Below, in pieces: positions 11,838 to 22,424 of a DNA stretch of 64,000 nucleotides. The stretch comes from Pyropia yezoensis (lineage: Eukaryota > Rhodophyta > Bangiophyceae > Bangiales > Bangiaceae). The stretch spans positions 19,887,346-19,951,345 of the forward strand of contig CM020618.1 in the NCBI GenBank assembly GCA_009829735.1, given 5' to 3'. Each line of letters starts with the position of its first letter. Positions within the stretch are counted from its first letter, which is position 1. A program made the translations under genes and the position numbers. The notes under the pieces are model-generated. The model saw nothing but the letters and a program-made list of their open reading frames with translations. It had not been told where the DNA came from and ran no database searches.

Positions 11838-13235
11838 CTACCGTGCCGGGAGCCCCCCGCCGCCCCCCCCCCCGCCCCCCCCTGCCGCCCCTCCCCAGCC
11901 TGGCTCGGCAAACCGGTTGGGGTACCACCGCACCTCCCCCCACCCGCCCACGTCACGGCAGAGGGCGCCGCGCGCTTCGGCAGCTTCGAGCATCTCCCGG
12001 GCAACGGCGGGGGGCAGGCCCTCGCCCCCCCCCGGCACGGCGGCCACATCAAGGACGCCAAGGGAGCCCCCCGCCGCGGCGGCCGCCCGTTCCCGGAGCG
12101 CCGCCGCCGCCGCGGCGGTGCCGCGGAGGGCGCCCGCCTCCACCGCCGCCACCCCGCCGGGGAGGGTGACCCGGCGGAGGGGCAGGCCGAGCGGCGACAG
12201 CTGCTCCACCGCCGCCACCAGGTCGTCGGGGGTGACCAGGTCCGCGCTCCGCCGCGCCCGGTTGTACAAGCAGTAGACGTCGGGGAGAGTGAGGACGCCG
12301 CCGGCACGCGCTAGGGGGCCCGCCGAGGGCGCCGCCGCGGGCGTTGAGCTGCTGCCAGGTATCCAGCCCACCGCGCCTGCGGCGGCGCTCGTGGCGGGCA
12401 CCGCCGCGGCACCCATCAAAAAGTCCACCAGCTGCCGGGCCAGCGCAATGTGGTACTGCTTCTCCTTGCTACGGCCACGACGGCCGCCGGTGGTGGTCGC
12501 CTTGGTCACTGGCGACGCGATGCCGAGGTCGTCCATCATGTCCCACACGTCCCCCCCCCCAGCAGCAGGGTCCCCCCCCGCAGTGCCGCCGGGGGCACCC
12601 CATCCTGCACCCCCCGCCGTCACGCCAGCGGCCTTGAAGCGGGCGGCCAGCTCCACCAGCTCCCCCGCCTTGCTCATCAGCGCGTCCAAATCCTGGAACG
12701 CGCCCGCAATCGTCGCGCCCCGAGCGGCCGTCTTGGCCCGCTCCCGCGCGAGCAGGCCAGCCACCCCCACCGTCGCGCCCGCCGCTGCCACCTCGTCCCG
12801 TAGCGCCGCCTCCTTGCGCGCCGCCGCGGCGGCGGCGGCCGCGGCGGCAGCCGCCCACGGACGCTCCCGCAGGGCGACGGCCAGAGCGTCGGAGACCGCC
12901 CCCCGCTCCCGCCGCCGCCCGAACACAAACCGCAACTCCCCGTAGGCGTGGGTGTCCACCACCATCCGCGCAGTCCGGAGGCTGCTGCCGTCGGCCAGGG
13001 TGGCGGGCAGGAGGGTAGCCAGCGGGAGCGCCGCCCCAACGGGGGGGGATGACCAGATCAACCGGTGGGTGGTGAGGGTGAGCGCGCCATCAGCGTAGGG
13101 GGTGTCGCCGCGGCCCTCGGCGGCGCGGGAGGCAAAGACAGAAACGGACGGGCTGGTGGTGAGGGTGACGCGCTCCGCGGGGAGAAGGGCCGGGGCGCCG
13201 CCGGGGGTCAGGTTGACCTTTCGAAAGCCATCCAT
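11838..13235 (-). CDS. VPS36: ESCRT-II subunit Vps36 (GLUE domain + EAP30 region)
   Basis: Role (known family): Vps36 forms ESCRT-II with Vps22 and Vps25. Its N-terminal GLUE domain binds phosphoinositides and/or ubiquitin on endosomes, and the EAP30 winged-helix region assembles the complex that recruits ESCRT-III for multivesicular-body sorting. Seen: 465 aa in one exon. Residues 1-125 match a GLUE/PH-like fold, including TLTTHRLIW (53-61). An Ala-rich linker spans 127-140. EAP30 features follow: DLDALMSKAGELVELAARF (182-200), WDMMDDLGIASPVTK (231-245), YHIALARQLVDFL (261-273), GGVLTLPDVYCLYNRARR (312-329) and a winged-helix segment ending LPLRRVTLPGGVAAVE (351-366). A poly-Gly C-terminus (about 448-461) is unusual. 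ATG 13235 gives the conserved MDGF-type N-terminus, so the start looks right. Length is normal for the family. Confidence 0.92.
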   Translation of the reverse strand: MDGFRKVNLTPGGAPALLPAERVTLTTSPSVSVFASRAAEGRGDTPYADGALTLTTHRLIWSSPPVGAALPLATLLPATLADGSSLRTARMVVDTHAYGELRFVFGRRRERGAVSDALAVALRERPWAAAAAAAAAAAARKEAALRDEVAAAGATVGVAGLLARERAKTAARGATIAGAFQDLDALMSKAGELVELAARFKAAGVTAGGAGWGAPGGTAGGDPAAGGGDVWDMMDDLGIASPVTKATTTGGRRGRSKEKQYHIALARQLVDFLMGAAAVPATSAAAGAVGWIPGSSSTPAAAPSAGPLARAGGVLTLPDVYCLYNRARRSADLVTPDDLVAAVEQLSPLGLPLRRVTLPGGVAAVEAGALRGTAAAAAALRERAAAAAGGSLGVLDVAAVPGGGEGLPPAVAREMLEAAEARGALCRDVGGWGEVRWYPNRFAEPGWGGAAGGGGGGGGGGLPAR

Positions 13236-13724
13236 GACTTAAAGGCGGCAGTAGAGGAGGGGGGAAGGGGGGCGGGGGAGTAGTGCGAGGGTGCAGGGGA
13301 GATGGCCACGAGCGAAACGAGAGCGAGGTGGAAGTAGGAGGCCAAAGGGCACAACAGAACTCCGCGAAGAGAGTCGCAGCAGTGCGCTGCCACAGTGACT
13401 ACGACCAGCGGATGATAGTGAGTCAATAAAAGAGCGCGAAGGTGGACGACGGGAGGAGGCACACCACAGGTAAGGTAGAGAGGTCGGGGAAGTGACGTTC
13501 AACTGTCGGGGGGGGGAAGGAGTGTGTGCACGGTATGTCTCGGAGCGAAAAGGGGGGGGTGGGGGTGGGGTGCCGGAGCCAGCCAATGGAGGATGAAATG
13601 GAAAGGGGGGGGGGGGGGGGGGGGTGCCTTCACGACATGAAAAGGAGGCCCCCAGAGTGCGCAAGCACGAAAATGAAGTCACTGTAATAATTTACTGCAA
13701 TTTGCTTGGGAAGCTGGCAAGTGC
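13236..13724. other. VPS36 upstream region up to the transposon insertion site
   Basis: Probable promoter and 5' UTR of the minus-strand VPS36. It has several poly-G runs (13511-13519, 13550-13572, 13606-13624). No conserved promoter element can be named. The PIF/Harbinger element is inserted about 490 bp upstream of the VPS36 start. Confidence 0.5.
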
Positions 13725-13727
13725 TTA

Positions 13728-13747
13728 GAGCACCTCTATCGGTGCGC
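13728..13747 (+). repeat. Left TIR of the PIF/Harbinger element
   Basis: 20 bp, reverse-complementary without mismatch to 19547-19566. Preceded by the TTA target duplication. Confidence 0.95.
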
Positions 13748-14133
13748 TAAATCTCCATATATTTCCATATACTTCCATTGGCCATGTCTACCGGTGCTCG
13801 AAAACGGCATATGGAGATGGAGAACGCTATTCGCAAAGCCATATCTGAGCAGAATGCATCCTAGGATGGCTCTTTCTATATGCAAATGGATATTCATCAG
13901 CCAATCACACTCTCCCATGGAGGCATCCTCGAGACAGAATTCTCGCAGTTGTCTTGACTACACGAAACTGCCGACGTCCCATGAGGTCGCACCGGGGAGA
14001 TCCTGCTGCTCTTGGCACGTCTCGCCAGTGACGCCCGCCCTCCACGTTCTTCCACCCAGCGACTGGCCGACGTACCCCCCTCCCCATCTTGTACCACTCC
14101 CAGCGAAGCCGCCGGCGTCGGCGAGGCGCCCCC

Positions 14134-15294
14134 ATGGCAACGGATGGCAGCAACAAGGCAATTCGCGGGCCATCCTTCTCGGCCGCCGAGGACTTGGCCC
14201 TTGCGCGCGTGTGGATGAGCGCGACTGAGTCGGTGGCGGACATGAACAGCGACATGTATTGGGAGAGAGCTGCCGTGGCCTACAAAACGCAGCCGGAGGC
14301 GACTATCCAGCGAACCGGGCATTCCCTACGCTCTCGCTGGGGCGTGCTTCAGCGCCTGGTGCAGAAGTACCTGGCGGCAGACAAGCTGTACCGTGCCGCC
14401 ATCCCGTCCGGAGAAGTGGAGGACGATACGCAGGAGAACGTCATGCGTTTGTTTAAGGCTAACAACCAGGTGACGACAAAGAAGGGCAAGCGTGACCCGG
14501 TCTTCAAGAGCGTGGCCGCGGCGCACCTGCTGCGGAGCTGCCCCAAGTTTTCATCCAAGATTGGCGGGCCCAGTGCGCCCAACGTCGTGCAGCGGCCTAC
14601 GGCTGCCGGACGTGCTGGGGGAGGCGGGGGCCGTAGCGGAGGGGACACTGGGGGAGGTGCGGCTCGTAATGGAGGGGCATCTGCGGATTTTGGTGTTCCC
14701 AGCGTGCGCGGGCGGGATGAGGGGGAGGGAGAGGCATCGGGGGGGGGAGACGTGGCCGGAGGCGGGGGCGGTGGGATTGCGGAGCGCACGCTAGGGGGGG
14801 GGGGAGAGAAGCGGCGCTCGGGTGGGGATGCCAGCGCGCAGCAGACGGCTCCGGAGGGAGTGGCGGCGACGATCCCTGCAGATTCGCCTGGCTTCAGTCG
14901 CCCCCTTGGGGCCAAGCGCAAGAAGCTCAGGGACGCGACGGAAGGGAAACCCGCGCATGCTGTTGCGGCGGTGGCTCAGTCGATGGCCGGCGTCAAGGCC
15001 GCCCTGGAGGATTCCACAGCACGTAAGGCAACTCTAGCCGCAATGTCGTTGGAGGCCAAGCTCCTGGAGATGCTGCCCAACGGGCCTGACAAGAACCAGC
15101 GCGTACGCGAGCTGCTGGCCCGCACGCAGCAGGTCAACCAGGCGCACGAGAGCGGATCCGCGCGCCCGGTATCCGGGGACCGGGGCGCCGTTGCAGTTGC
15201 CTCAGCCGGGGAGAGAAGCCGTGGCGAGGTAGCCGCACGAGCTGAGGTGGAGAGAACGACTGAGGGGGGTGACGGGGAGGGGGAGCTTGTTTAA
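14134..15294 (+). CDS. Myb/SANT-like DNA-binding protein of the Harbinger transposon (386 aa)
   Basis: Role (known for the superfamily): the second Harbinger protein binds the TIRs and helps bring the transposase into the nucleus and to DNA. Seen: residues about 13-80 form a Myb/SANT-like trihelix of the plant NAM-associated type. It has an F-S-A-A-E-D-L-A-L-A-R-V-W first helix, then a YWERAAVAY segment and an R-S-R-W core (67-69). A basic, Gly-rich disordered middle (about 150-270) precedes a C-terminal helical stretch (about 290-345, Ala/Leu/Glu-rich) like that of NAM-associated proteins. Start: ATG 14134 is the first ATG close to the domain; the frame upstream to 14089 is Arg-rich and unsupported. 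The frame is intact, unlike the partner transposase. It lies 406 bp inside the left TIR. Confidence 0.8.
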   Translation: MATDGSNKAIRGPSFSAAEDLALARVWMSATESVADMNSDMYWERAAVAYKTQPEATIQRTGHSLRSRWGVLQRLVQKYLAADKLYRAAIPSGEVEDDTQENVMRLFKANNQVTTKKGKRDPVFKSVAAAHLLRSCPKFSSKIGGPSAPNVVQRPTAAGRAGGGGGRSGGDTGGGAARNGGASADFGVPSVRGRDEGEGEASGGGDVAGGGGGGIAERTLGGGGEKRRSGGDASAQQTAPEGVAATIPADSPGFSRPLGAKRKKLRDATEGKPAHAVAAVAQSMAGVKAALEDSTARKATLAAMSLEAKLLEMLPNGPDKNQRVRELLARTQQVNQAHESGSARPVSGDRGAVAVASAGERSRGEVAARAEVERTTEGGDGEGELV

Positions 15295-15559
15295 TGGCGC
15301 TTATTGTAGATGCAAGGCAGCAACTTGGCGCTAGATTTTTTGGCGCATCGTGCGTCCCTCTTCCTCCCCATAGCGAAGAAAGAGGTACCCTGCGTTGCCC
15401 ACACCCGACCCGTGCGACCCCCCGCCACCGCAATGACGTGAAGCCAGTTTCCATTCAAGGGCTTCCCAGCCCGACCACTGCCCACCAGAACACGTCAAAC
15501 CCAAGGCCCAGAGCAGCCCGAGGGCTCCCCACACCCATCATGGCCATGGTGATCATGGT

Positions 15560-17300
15560 GGCCACGCACGACTGGCCCGTGCCTAGGCCGCACCTCTACA
15601 GGCCAGGCCCGCAGCGCTAGGTGCCCGCGGTGGGCGCCCGGAGGGGCCCCCTTCCACCGCAATAGCACATCATGGCTCATATGTCCGACACACGGGAGCA
15701 CCACACGCCTCGCTCGCACCCCAGCACCATAAAGTTGGTTTAGGCGGCCGCCTACGGGCGCTCTGTAACGGCCTTCCCGCGCCGGGGCAAATATTTTTTT
15801 CGTCGTCGTTGACGCGCACGAGCGCCGCGTGCGCTCCCGGCCAACCCCAGCGCCATGACATAGGCGTTGGTCAACGCCCACGGGAACCCTCCGCCGAGTA
15901 CCCCCACCGCAGCACAACAACGCAGGTGCTGGCGGTCGCCAACAGGCACTTTGTCCTCCGCCTTTCCACGCCATCACAGAAGCGTTGCCGCTATCGGCCA
16001 CCAAAAGGCAGCCCCGTCTGTTGCAGCCACCGCAGGGCCGCATAGTAGGTGTCGGCAACCTCCCACGGGCACCACACGCACTCACCCAAGCGCCATAACG
16101 TTGCGTCTGGCAACAGCCGATGACGCCGTCATGTGCCCCGCTCCCACCCCTACTTCACACATATGGTATTTAATGTAGCCCGAGGGCTCTCTGTACCCCC
16201 CTGGGCCACCCCTGCATTACGCTGTGCGTACTGGTGCCCGCCCACGGGCACCTACTTGGCCCATGTCCCATCCCTGCCGCACAAAGCTGGTTGTGGCAGC
16301 CGCCAACTGGTTCCCCATGCGGCTCGTTTCGACCCGAGCGCTCAACCGTGGGTGTTGGCTGTGAGCGATGAGCGCCCACTACTCCGCGCCCCCCCCACAG
16401 CACAGTATGTCGGGGCTGACGGTCGTCCACGTGCGCCGCGCTCTCTCGCACCCCCCTCTGAGCCGCAATATACGTATCGGCGGCCGCCCACGGGCTTCGG
16501 GGGCGCCAATCCCAGCGCATCAGATGCATGGTCGGCGGTTTCCGATGACCGCGCCATGCACCCCCCTCCAACCCCAGCTCCACAAAGTTCGTATTGGCTC
16601 CCGCCCGTGGTCGCTGTGTACGCCCCCGCGCCACCCCAGCGCGACAAAAATCGTTCTGGCCGCCGCCCAAGGGCGCCTTGTGGGACCACGTCGCTCCCCG
16701 GCGGCACAATGTTGGTCGTGGCGGCCGCCGCAACACATGTGCCGCTTCCCTCCTCACCTTTCTGAAACTGAGCATCACGAAGCAGGTGTTGTCGGAAGCG
16801 CCGGGGAGTCCGCCACCGTGGGACGCCGTCGCAAAAGAAAAAAGCGGGTCCTGCCTGCCGCTCACAGGTGCTCTGTGCTGCATACCCCCTCCCCATCATC
16901 GCGCAGTGCGTGTTGACCGCCGCCCACAGACGCGTAGAACTCCTCTCTCCCTTCCCAGCGCAGTAAAGCGGGTGTTTGGGGCGCTCCCCTGTCGCACAGT
17001 GCTTGGCGCCCACACCCCTCTGCCACAACATGGGTTCTGGTGACCGCCGACAGGTACCGCGTACGCCCACACCTGCGGCATATTGTTCGGGCACACCGCT
17101 ACCCCATGTTCCCCAGAGCGCCGCCTCCTCACACCAGCGCCACGAAGATTGTGTTGGCCGCCGCCCACGGGCACCTGGAACGCCCACGCCCCACCCCAGT
17201 GCCACAATGCTGGTGCTAGTGGCGGCTCATAGACGCCCCATATCCGTCCTTTCCACCGCAACGCCTCGGAAGTTGGGTAGCGGTGAAGCTCGGCCGTCTC
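15560..17300. repeat. Degenerate 62-70-bp minisatellite inside the Harbinger element
   Basis: Unit, approximately: a GGCCGCCGCCCACGGGC core, then GCCCC.CGCCACCCCAG, then CGCCACAA and a short T/G-rich link. Spacings I measured are 62 bp (near 16606) and 65 bp (near 17157). About 25 diverged units fill the space between the two convergent genes. Open frames across it on both strands are repeats, not genes. Confidence 0.75.
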
Positions 17301-17370
17301 GTATCCCTGTCCCACCCACTGTCGCTCCTCCGTCCGTCAGCGGCAGAGATGTCAATAACGACGCGCAGGT

Positions 17371-18702
17371 TTACTGTTGTCCGCGCAAGTCCCACAAATG
17401 ATCTGCCAACGCGGCGGTCAAGGTCTCGTGAGCAGTCTCGCTCATGACGGCGTGACTGCGTTCCAAAAGAGCAGCGAGACCCACCAAAGGCACAGGTCCT
17501 GCGGCAGCAGCAGGTGATGCGGACGCTTCCACGTCGACAGGCAGGTCAGCACAAAACTCCTCCATAAGAAGGGCCCCCCCGTGATCAGCCGCCTCTTCCT
17601 CCAGCTCACCACTCTGCCGCATACATGCAATCAAGTTATGAACAATGACACAAACGTCGGCAATGAGAATGATGGTCTCGTCACTCCACTCGCGTCGCTC
17701 CCCGCGCAGTATATGGAAACGACCCTGCAAGCATCCAAAAAATCTCTCCACATCCTTGCGCACGGTCACCTGCCTCTGCCCCGCGTAGGCCTCCTTCTCG
17801 TTCAACGGTGCGGCAGTGGGGCGGTAGAAAATTGCTCAGCGGGGGTAGGCAGAGTCCCCCAGCAAGTAGAGAAGCCAGTGCCGCGTCACTCCTCCCAACG
17901 CGTACCCATTGGGCAGCAGCATCTGACGGCGCCCCGACAGGATATCCATGAAGTACGGGCTGTTGTCGAGCACAGTCACGTCGTTGTTCGTACCCGGCCT
18001 CCCAGCAAACCAGTGCCAGCAATACAGGTCGCCGTCCACGACCGCCTCGCACCGCAGGACAGCCAGCTTCCCGTCCTTCGGATTGTGGTACTGCCCCTTG
18101 AAAGCGCGCGGGCAATTCTTCCACTTGATGGTCATGCAGTCCGCGCACCCGACACAGCCAGGAAAGCCACGAGCACCGTAGGCGTCAGAGATTTTCTGCA
18201 GCTCCAGGGCGGTGGGCTCCCTGTTGAGGTATCGAGGACCAAAGCGGGTACGCACCGCTCGCAAAAAGAGGAGAAAGTTCTGCCGCTGTGACTCGATGGA
18301 CATACAAGCTTGGTCGTCAATATTAGCGAACGAAACACCGTTCCCCAAACGACGTAGAGCATTCAAAAGCTTAACGTGTAGGGGGTGGCCGGCGCGGCCA
18401 GTGCAATCCTCTTGTTGCAGCAGGAGTGGCTCGACGAGTGGTAGCTCCCGCTCAAACGCGCGGTACAGACGCATCGGCACACGAAATAGTGCACGAAAGT
18501 GAGAGCGGTTGTACATAGGGGAAGGAGACAGGTATTTCAAAAACCAAAGGCTCACACCGCGGTCAATATTACGAGCGGACCCAGGCACCCGGCCCATCCA
18601 TCCCGAGCCATCGTTGGCAGCTCTCACCACAGCTTCCGCCGCCGCCATGGAGCTCACCACCACAGCCGTCTCCACCTCCGAGTCGCTCATCTCGTCGGCC
18701 AT
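17371..18702 (-). pseudogene. HARBI1-type PIF/Harbinger transposase with one in-frame stop
   Basis: Role (known): a DDE nuclease that cuts at the TIRs. Seen: from the ATG at 18702 (MADEMSDSE...), the DDE_Tnp_4 fold is recognisable. The first catalytic Asp is about 188 (GCADCMTIKW), the conserved GTNNDVTVLDNS segment is 237-248, the second Asp is 283 in GDSAYP, and the Glu is about 319 in RKDVERFFGCLQGRF. The frame is broken only by TGA at 17838-17836, directly after GDSAYPR. Harbinger transposases usually have Trp here (GDSAYP.WAIF), so the stop fits a single TGG-to-TGA change. The same frame then continues to a normal stop, TAA at 17371. The frame is also open upstream to 19386, but that part is Pro/Ser/Leu-rich and unsupported. 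Probably a recently inactivated copy; an assembly error is the alternative. Confidence 0.88.
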
Positions 18703-19546
18703 CCCAGCACCGCTCTCAACATGTGTTAACAAGCAATAGCGGCCCCCCGCCGGTGACGCGCCCGCTGACAGGTAGAGGTTGACGCATGTGGAGGGAGAGG
18801 ACAGGGTGGTGTCCGAGACGCACAAGCACGTGCGTATTGGCAGGGTGACGGGGAGATGACGGCCGTTGATGACAGTGATGAAGACGGGGGTGGGGGTGGG
18901 AGAGGGTGGGCAGAACAGTGGAACGTCACAGTGGTGGATAGCAACAAGAAGGGCGCTGTCCGTGGTGACGTAAACGCAGAAGCGAGGGGAGAGGAGAGGG
19001 GTGGGAAGAGGCGGCGACCAGCACGAGGGCTGCAGCAGCAAGACCCGGTCGTGGACTGCGAGAAGAGTCACACTGGCAACCACTCTGCCGGCGCGCGGAG
19101 GTGAGAGATGGTAGGTCGCTAGGTGGTCGGGGAGGTTGCTGGGGAGGGAGAGAGGTGGTGACGCGCGGCACACTGGATAGGCCCAAGGACCAGAAAACCT
19201 ATGCGGCACTGGTCCGCAGGCGCGACGTGTTGGCAGGCGCGCCGTTCCGACTGCCACGGTGCGCGACAGCGGGACGGCCACAAGCGCGGGAAGGGGAGGG
19301 GGGGTGCAGACCTGGTCGCTCGTGGATTGGCTGTTGGCGGACCTCAACTGCCATGTGGTGCCGAGGTGTTGCCCGAACCAGGGCACAACGAGGGGCGGGG
19401 AGGGCAGCGGCCAGATCAGCGACTTCTCGCGTCAGGAAAGAGACTTGAATTGGACTGCATTCAAGATGGAAAAGTGCTGAGAAGTTGACCGGTAGACATG
19501 CCATGATGCATATGTAAAACATAGGGCGTTTTCAATGTAGTTTTTG

Positions 19547-19566
19547 GCGCACCGATAGAGGTGCTC
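19547..19566 (-). repeat. Right TIR of the PIF/Harbinger element
   Basis: 20 bp, matching the left TIR in inverted orientation. Followed directly by TTA. Confidence 0.95.
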
Positions 19567-19569
19567 TTA

Positions 19570-22424
19570 CCGCGCACAGGGGACCACCGCTTAGTCGGGG
19601 GGAGGGCGGTACATTGGAAGGGGGTTAGATTAGTGGATTAGCGTTAGTCTGTTACAACTCAGCTCATGGACTTCCTCAGGGAACCGCCCCGCGAAGTCGA
19701 CCTCTCCACGGGGGCCGCTTCTTTATGTCATCGGACGATTTAGAGAAGGTTTGATTTCGGGGGGGGGCGCACCCTTTGATCAACGGCTCCTGAGCGGAGA
19801 GCCCGAAAGTACTAACAATATTTTAGGGGCTTTTCCAACCGAGTTTTGCGAGCAGACCTGGAGTTAAGTATACAGTCAAGACCGGCTGAACACCCCCCAC
19901 CTTGTCGGTTGTAAAAGGCTGGCAGCTGGCCGGTCCCGAACGGCCGTCAAGACGCACTTCCTCGTCATGCGTTTGTGGTTCTGACGACAAAAGCGTCGGC
20001 CACTCCGGAGAGCCTGGAGTTGACACGTGCTCTCCCCAGCGGTCCCCTGACCACGTGTCTGGTCCTCTGAGCGATGGCAAGACGGAATCCGGGGCTTACC
20101 AATGCCGAGGGGACCGGAGGGGACCAGAGCACACCCTCCGCAGAGACATCGCAGCATGGTGTGGCAACACCCCCCTCGGGCAGCGGCGCGGGCTGCAGCG
20201 ACAGCGGCGGCGGCGCCGCCGGTGTAGGCGGGGGCGACGCCTCCCACCACCCCCCCCCTTCGCAACTCTCCCAGTTGCGGAGGGCGGCACGAGTCGAGCC
20301 TCCCAGGTGCATTTAGTGCTTGTCTGGAGCTCACGCACCCCCCATCCACCACGCACACCTGCCTGATTACTGACCCTCCCCCCCCAGCGCGCAGCACCCC
20401 CGGCTGCGCCGGTGCCGGCTCGGAGAAACGGGGGGTGAGTGGGAGCCCCCTGTTAGTCCTCCGCCTTCGCGCTTCCGGCAAGCCCCCGTCATGCAGTTAG
20501 TGCGTCACCCGCGGTCACACCACCCCCACCCGCCGCACACAGCTCCCTTACCGACTTCTCCTCCCCTCTTGCCCCTGGTGAGCGACGGGGGGGGGGATTT
20601 GCCGCGGATTGGGCGGGGGGGGCTGTGTCAGGAGGGCGAAAGGGGAGGTCCTGCAGGGGGTGCTGAGGGGGGGAATGGCGGGGCGCTGAGGAGGGCGAGG
20701 ACGGGAAGGAGAGGGGGAGACGGCCGCTGCCACCACTAGCAGCCGATTGCCCATGCGAGGCGCCTTCCTCGCTGTCTGGGGAGGGGGCGACTGCGGGGAG
20801 CACTGTCCACCGCTGTCACCCGCTGGCGAAAGAGGGTGGTGTCCTGGTTACCATGCTTCCTCCCAGAGCGGCCGCTCAACCGCGGTTGAGCCCGCCCTCC
20901 TCACACCGCAGGCGCGACCACACTCGCCAATGGCTGGCCTCCCCTCTCGGAAGCCTCCGCCATCCCCCCCCAGCCGCTCCCCCCTCCCGGCCCCCCTTCC
21001 CGCTCCCGCCGTTCCCCCCACCCCGCCTTCCCGCCGGTACCCCGTTCCGCCTCCCTAGGCGACGAGGCTGACCGAGGTGCTCGAGGCCAATGACTTCCCC
21101 CCCGGTCCCCCTCTGCCACCCCGCACCCGGCGCTCGTCACCTTCGCCCCCCTCCTGGCCCTCCTCGTTTGCCGCGGCACAGGTAGTAGTGCCCACCCATT
21201 GTGTGGTGATGAAGGGAGAGCCTCCTGCCCCCCACCCTCTTCCAACCAGCCGCGAGCCAAGAGCCGAAGTCCTGCAAGAGTCACCCGCTGTGGTCAGCGT
21301 GGATGGTGGCCGCGGCGGTGGCGGCAGTGGCTGTGGAGCGTACGGATTATGCATAGTAGGCAGGTCTAGGCTGTAGTCACCAAAATATTTATTATACTCT
21401 GCCGGCCACTCTTTCCATCCTCTCATCCTGGTCACGCCCCGCATCATGCTCGTTGAACCGCCGGACGCCGCTCGGCGAATGGGCGCCCGGACCGCGGTCC
21501 GGGCCTCCCATTCCTTCACGGTCTTTGTCGGCCGCCAGCACAGACAGCCGGCCAAAAGGCCCACCGTTAGGCCCCGAGCCGTCCGCCTCGCAGCCCTGCC
21601 CTGCCTGCCTCCTCTGCCTGGGCGGCCGGAGCTCACCCAAAGATGACGAAGGCGGCGGTGAAGGCAACCGCGACGGCGGTGGCGGTAGCGGCGGCGGCGG
21701 CAGTGGCGGGTCAACGCAACGACGCAGCAGGGCGTGCAGATTAGGGTGGAGGGGATTGCGCAGAATGAGGTGTCGGGCTGTCACGAGAATGTCAACCAAG
21801 TGCTGTCAACGGACATGAACGCCTTTCGGCTTGCGGCGCAGCACTTCCAGGACGGGCGCCTCCGCGGCGGGGGTGCACACCCCTGGTTAACACCCACCTC
21901 AGGCGGTCTTCTGTTGCTCTCGACATCCGATTGGCCACCGTCGCATTTGGAGCCCGGCTTGTGCACTTACTGTTCTTATCCTAGCACTCGAGCTTGTTTC
22001 CACGCGAAGCTTGGTCGTCGCGTCGCGTGAGCGGCCTCCCAATGGCGGAGACGCAGGGGACCGCAGAACGAGATTTGCCCAATCCACGCTGGTTTATTAA
22101 CATTCACCCATGCCAGCGGCAGCTTGGTGTCCGAACCGACTTCGCACACGACCACGCCCCCTCATCAGTGAAGGCGAGTGCTTCGCCCCCCTCACCACGC
22201 CGCGCAGCCGCCAGCCGAGCGCTGGCGTGGGCCACCCCCAAATCTCCTCACGCGTGCCATCTCGCCACACCCGCCCCACGTCGTACCGGTCGGTGGAAGC
22301 CCAAAATGCCTGGGGCGAGTGGCACGAGCAGCGAGCCCCAACCCGTCCCCCCGCCGGTCACTGCCCTCGTGCCCACCCCGCGACCCTCTGCGACGGGGGC
22401 AAGCCCCCTGGCTCATCTGAGCCC
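19570..22424. other. Intergenic region, no supported gene
   Basis: Mixed composition with an AT-richer stretch (19580-19870) and C/G tracts (20255-20270, 20585-20625). A minus-strand frame at 21714-21055 contains a protein-like stretch (about 21470-21340, with WKEWPAEYNKYFGDY), and a plus-strand frame at 21734-21870 also looks protein-like. Neither can be extended into a credible gene. Sequence towards 22424 may belong to the flank of the decayed transposon to its right. Confidence 0.45.

Larger units (their letters stand above)
13728..19566. mobile_element. PIF/Harbinger DNA transposon, end to end (5839 bp)
   Basis: Seen: perfect 20-bp TIRs, GAGCACCTCTATCGGTGCGC at the left and its reverse complement at the right, each flanked by TTA (13725-13727 and 19567-19569). 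Known: PIF/Harbinger elements generate 3-bp TTA/TAA (TWA) target duplications and carry two genes, a Myb/SANT-like DNA-binding protein and a HARBI1-type DDE nuclease. Both are present and convergent: Myb-like on plus (14134-15294), transposase on minus (18702-17371). A tandem-repeat block lies between them. About 860 bp on the transposase 5' side (18703-19566) has no recognised domain, although the transposase frame stays open to 19386. The element is structurally complete, but its transposase carries a premature stop. Confidence 0.93.

Noticed and set aside
21055..21714. Possible small spliced minus-strand gene (hydrophobic stretch, GTGAGC donor, WKEWPAEYNKYFGDY segment)
   Set aside because: I could not find a donor/acceptor pair that keeps one frame, nor a family match.
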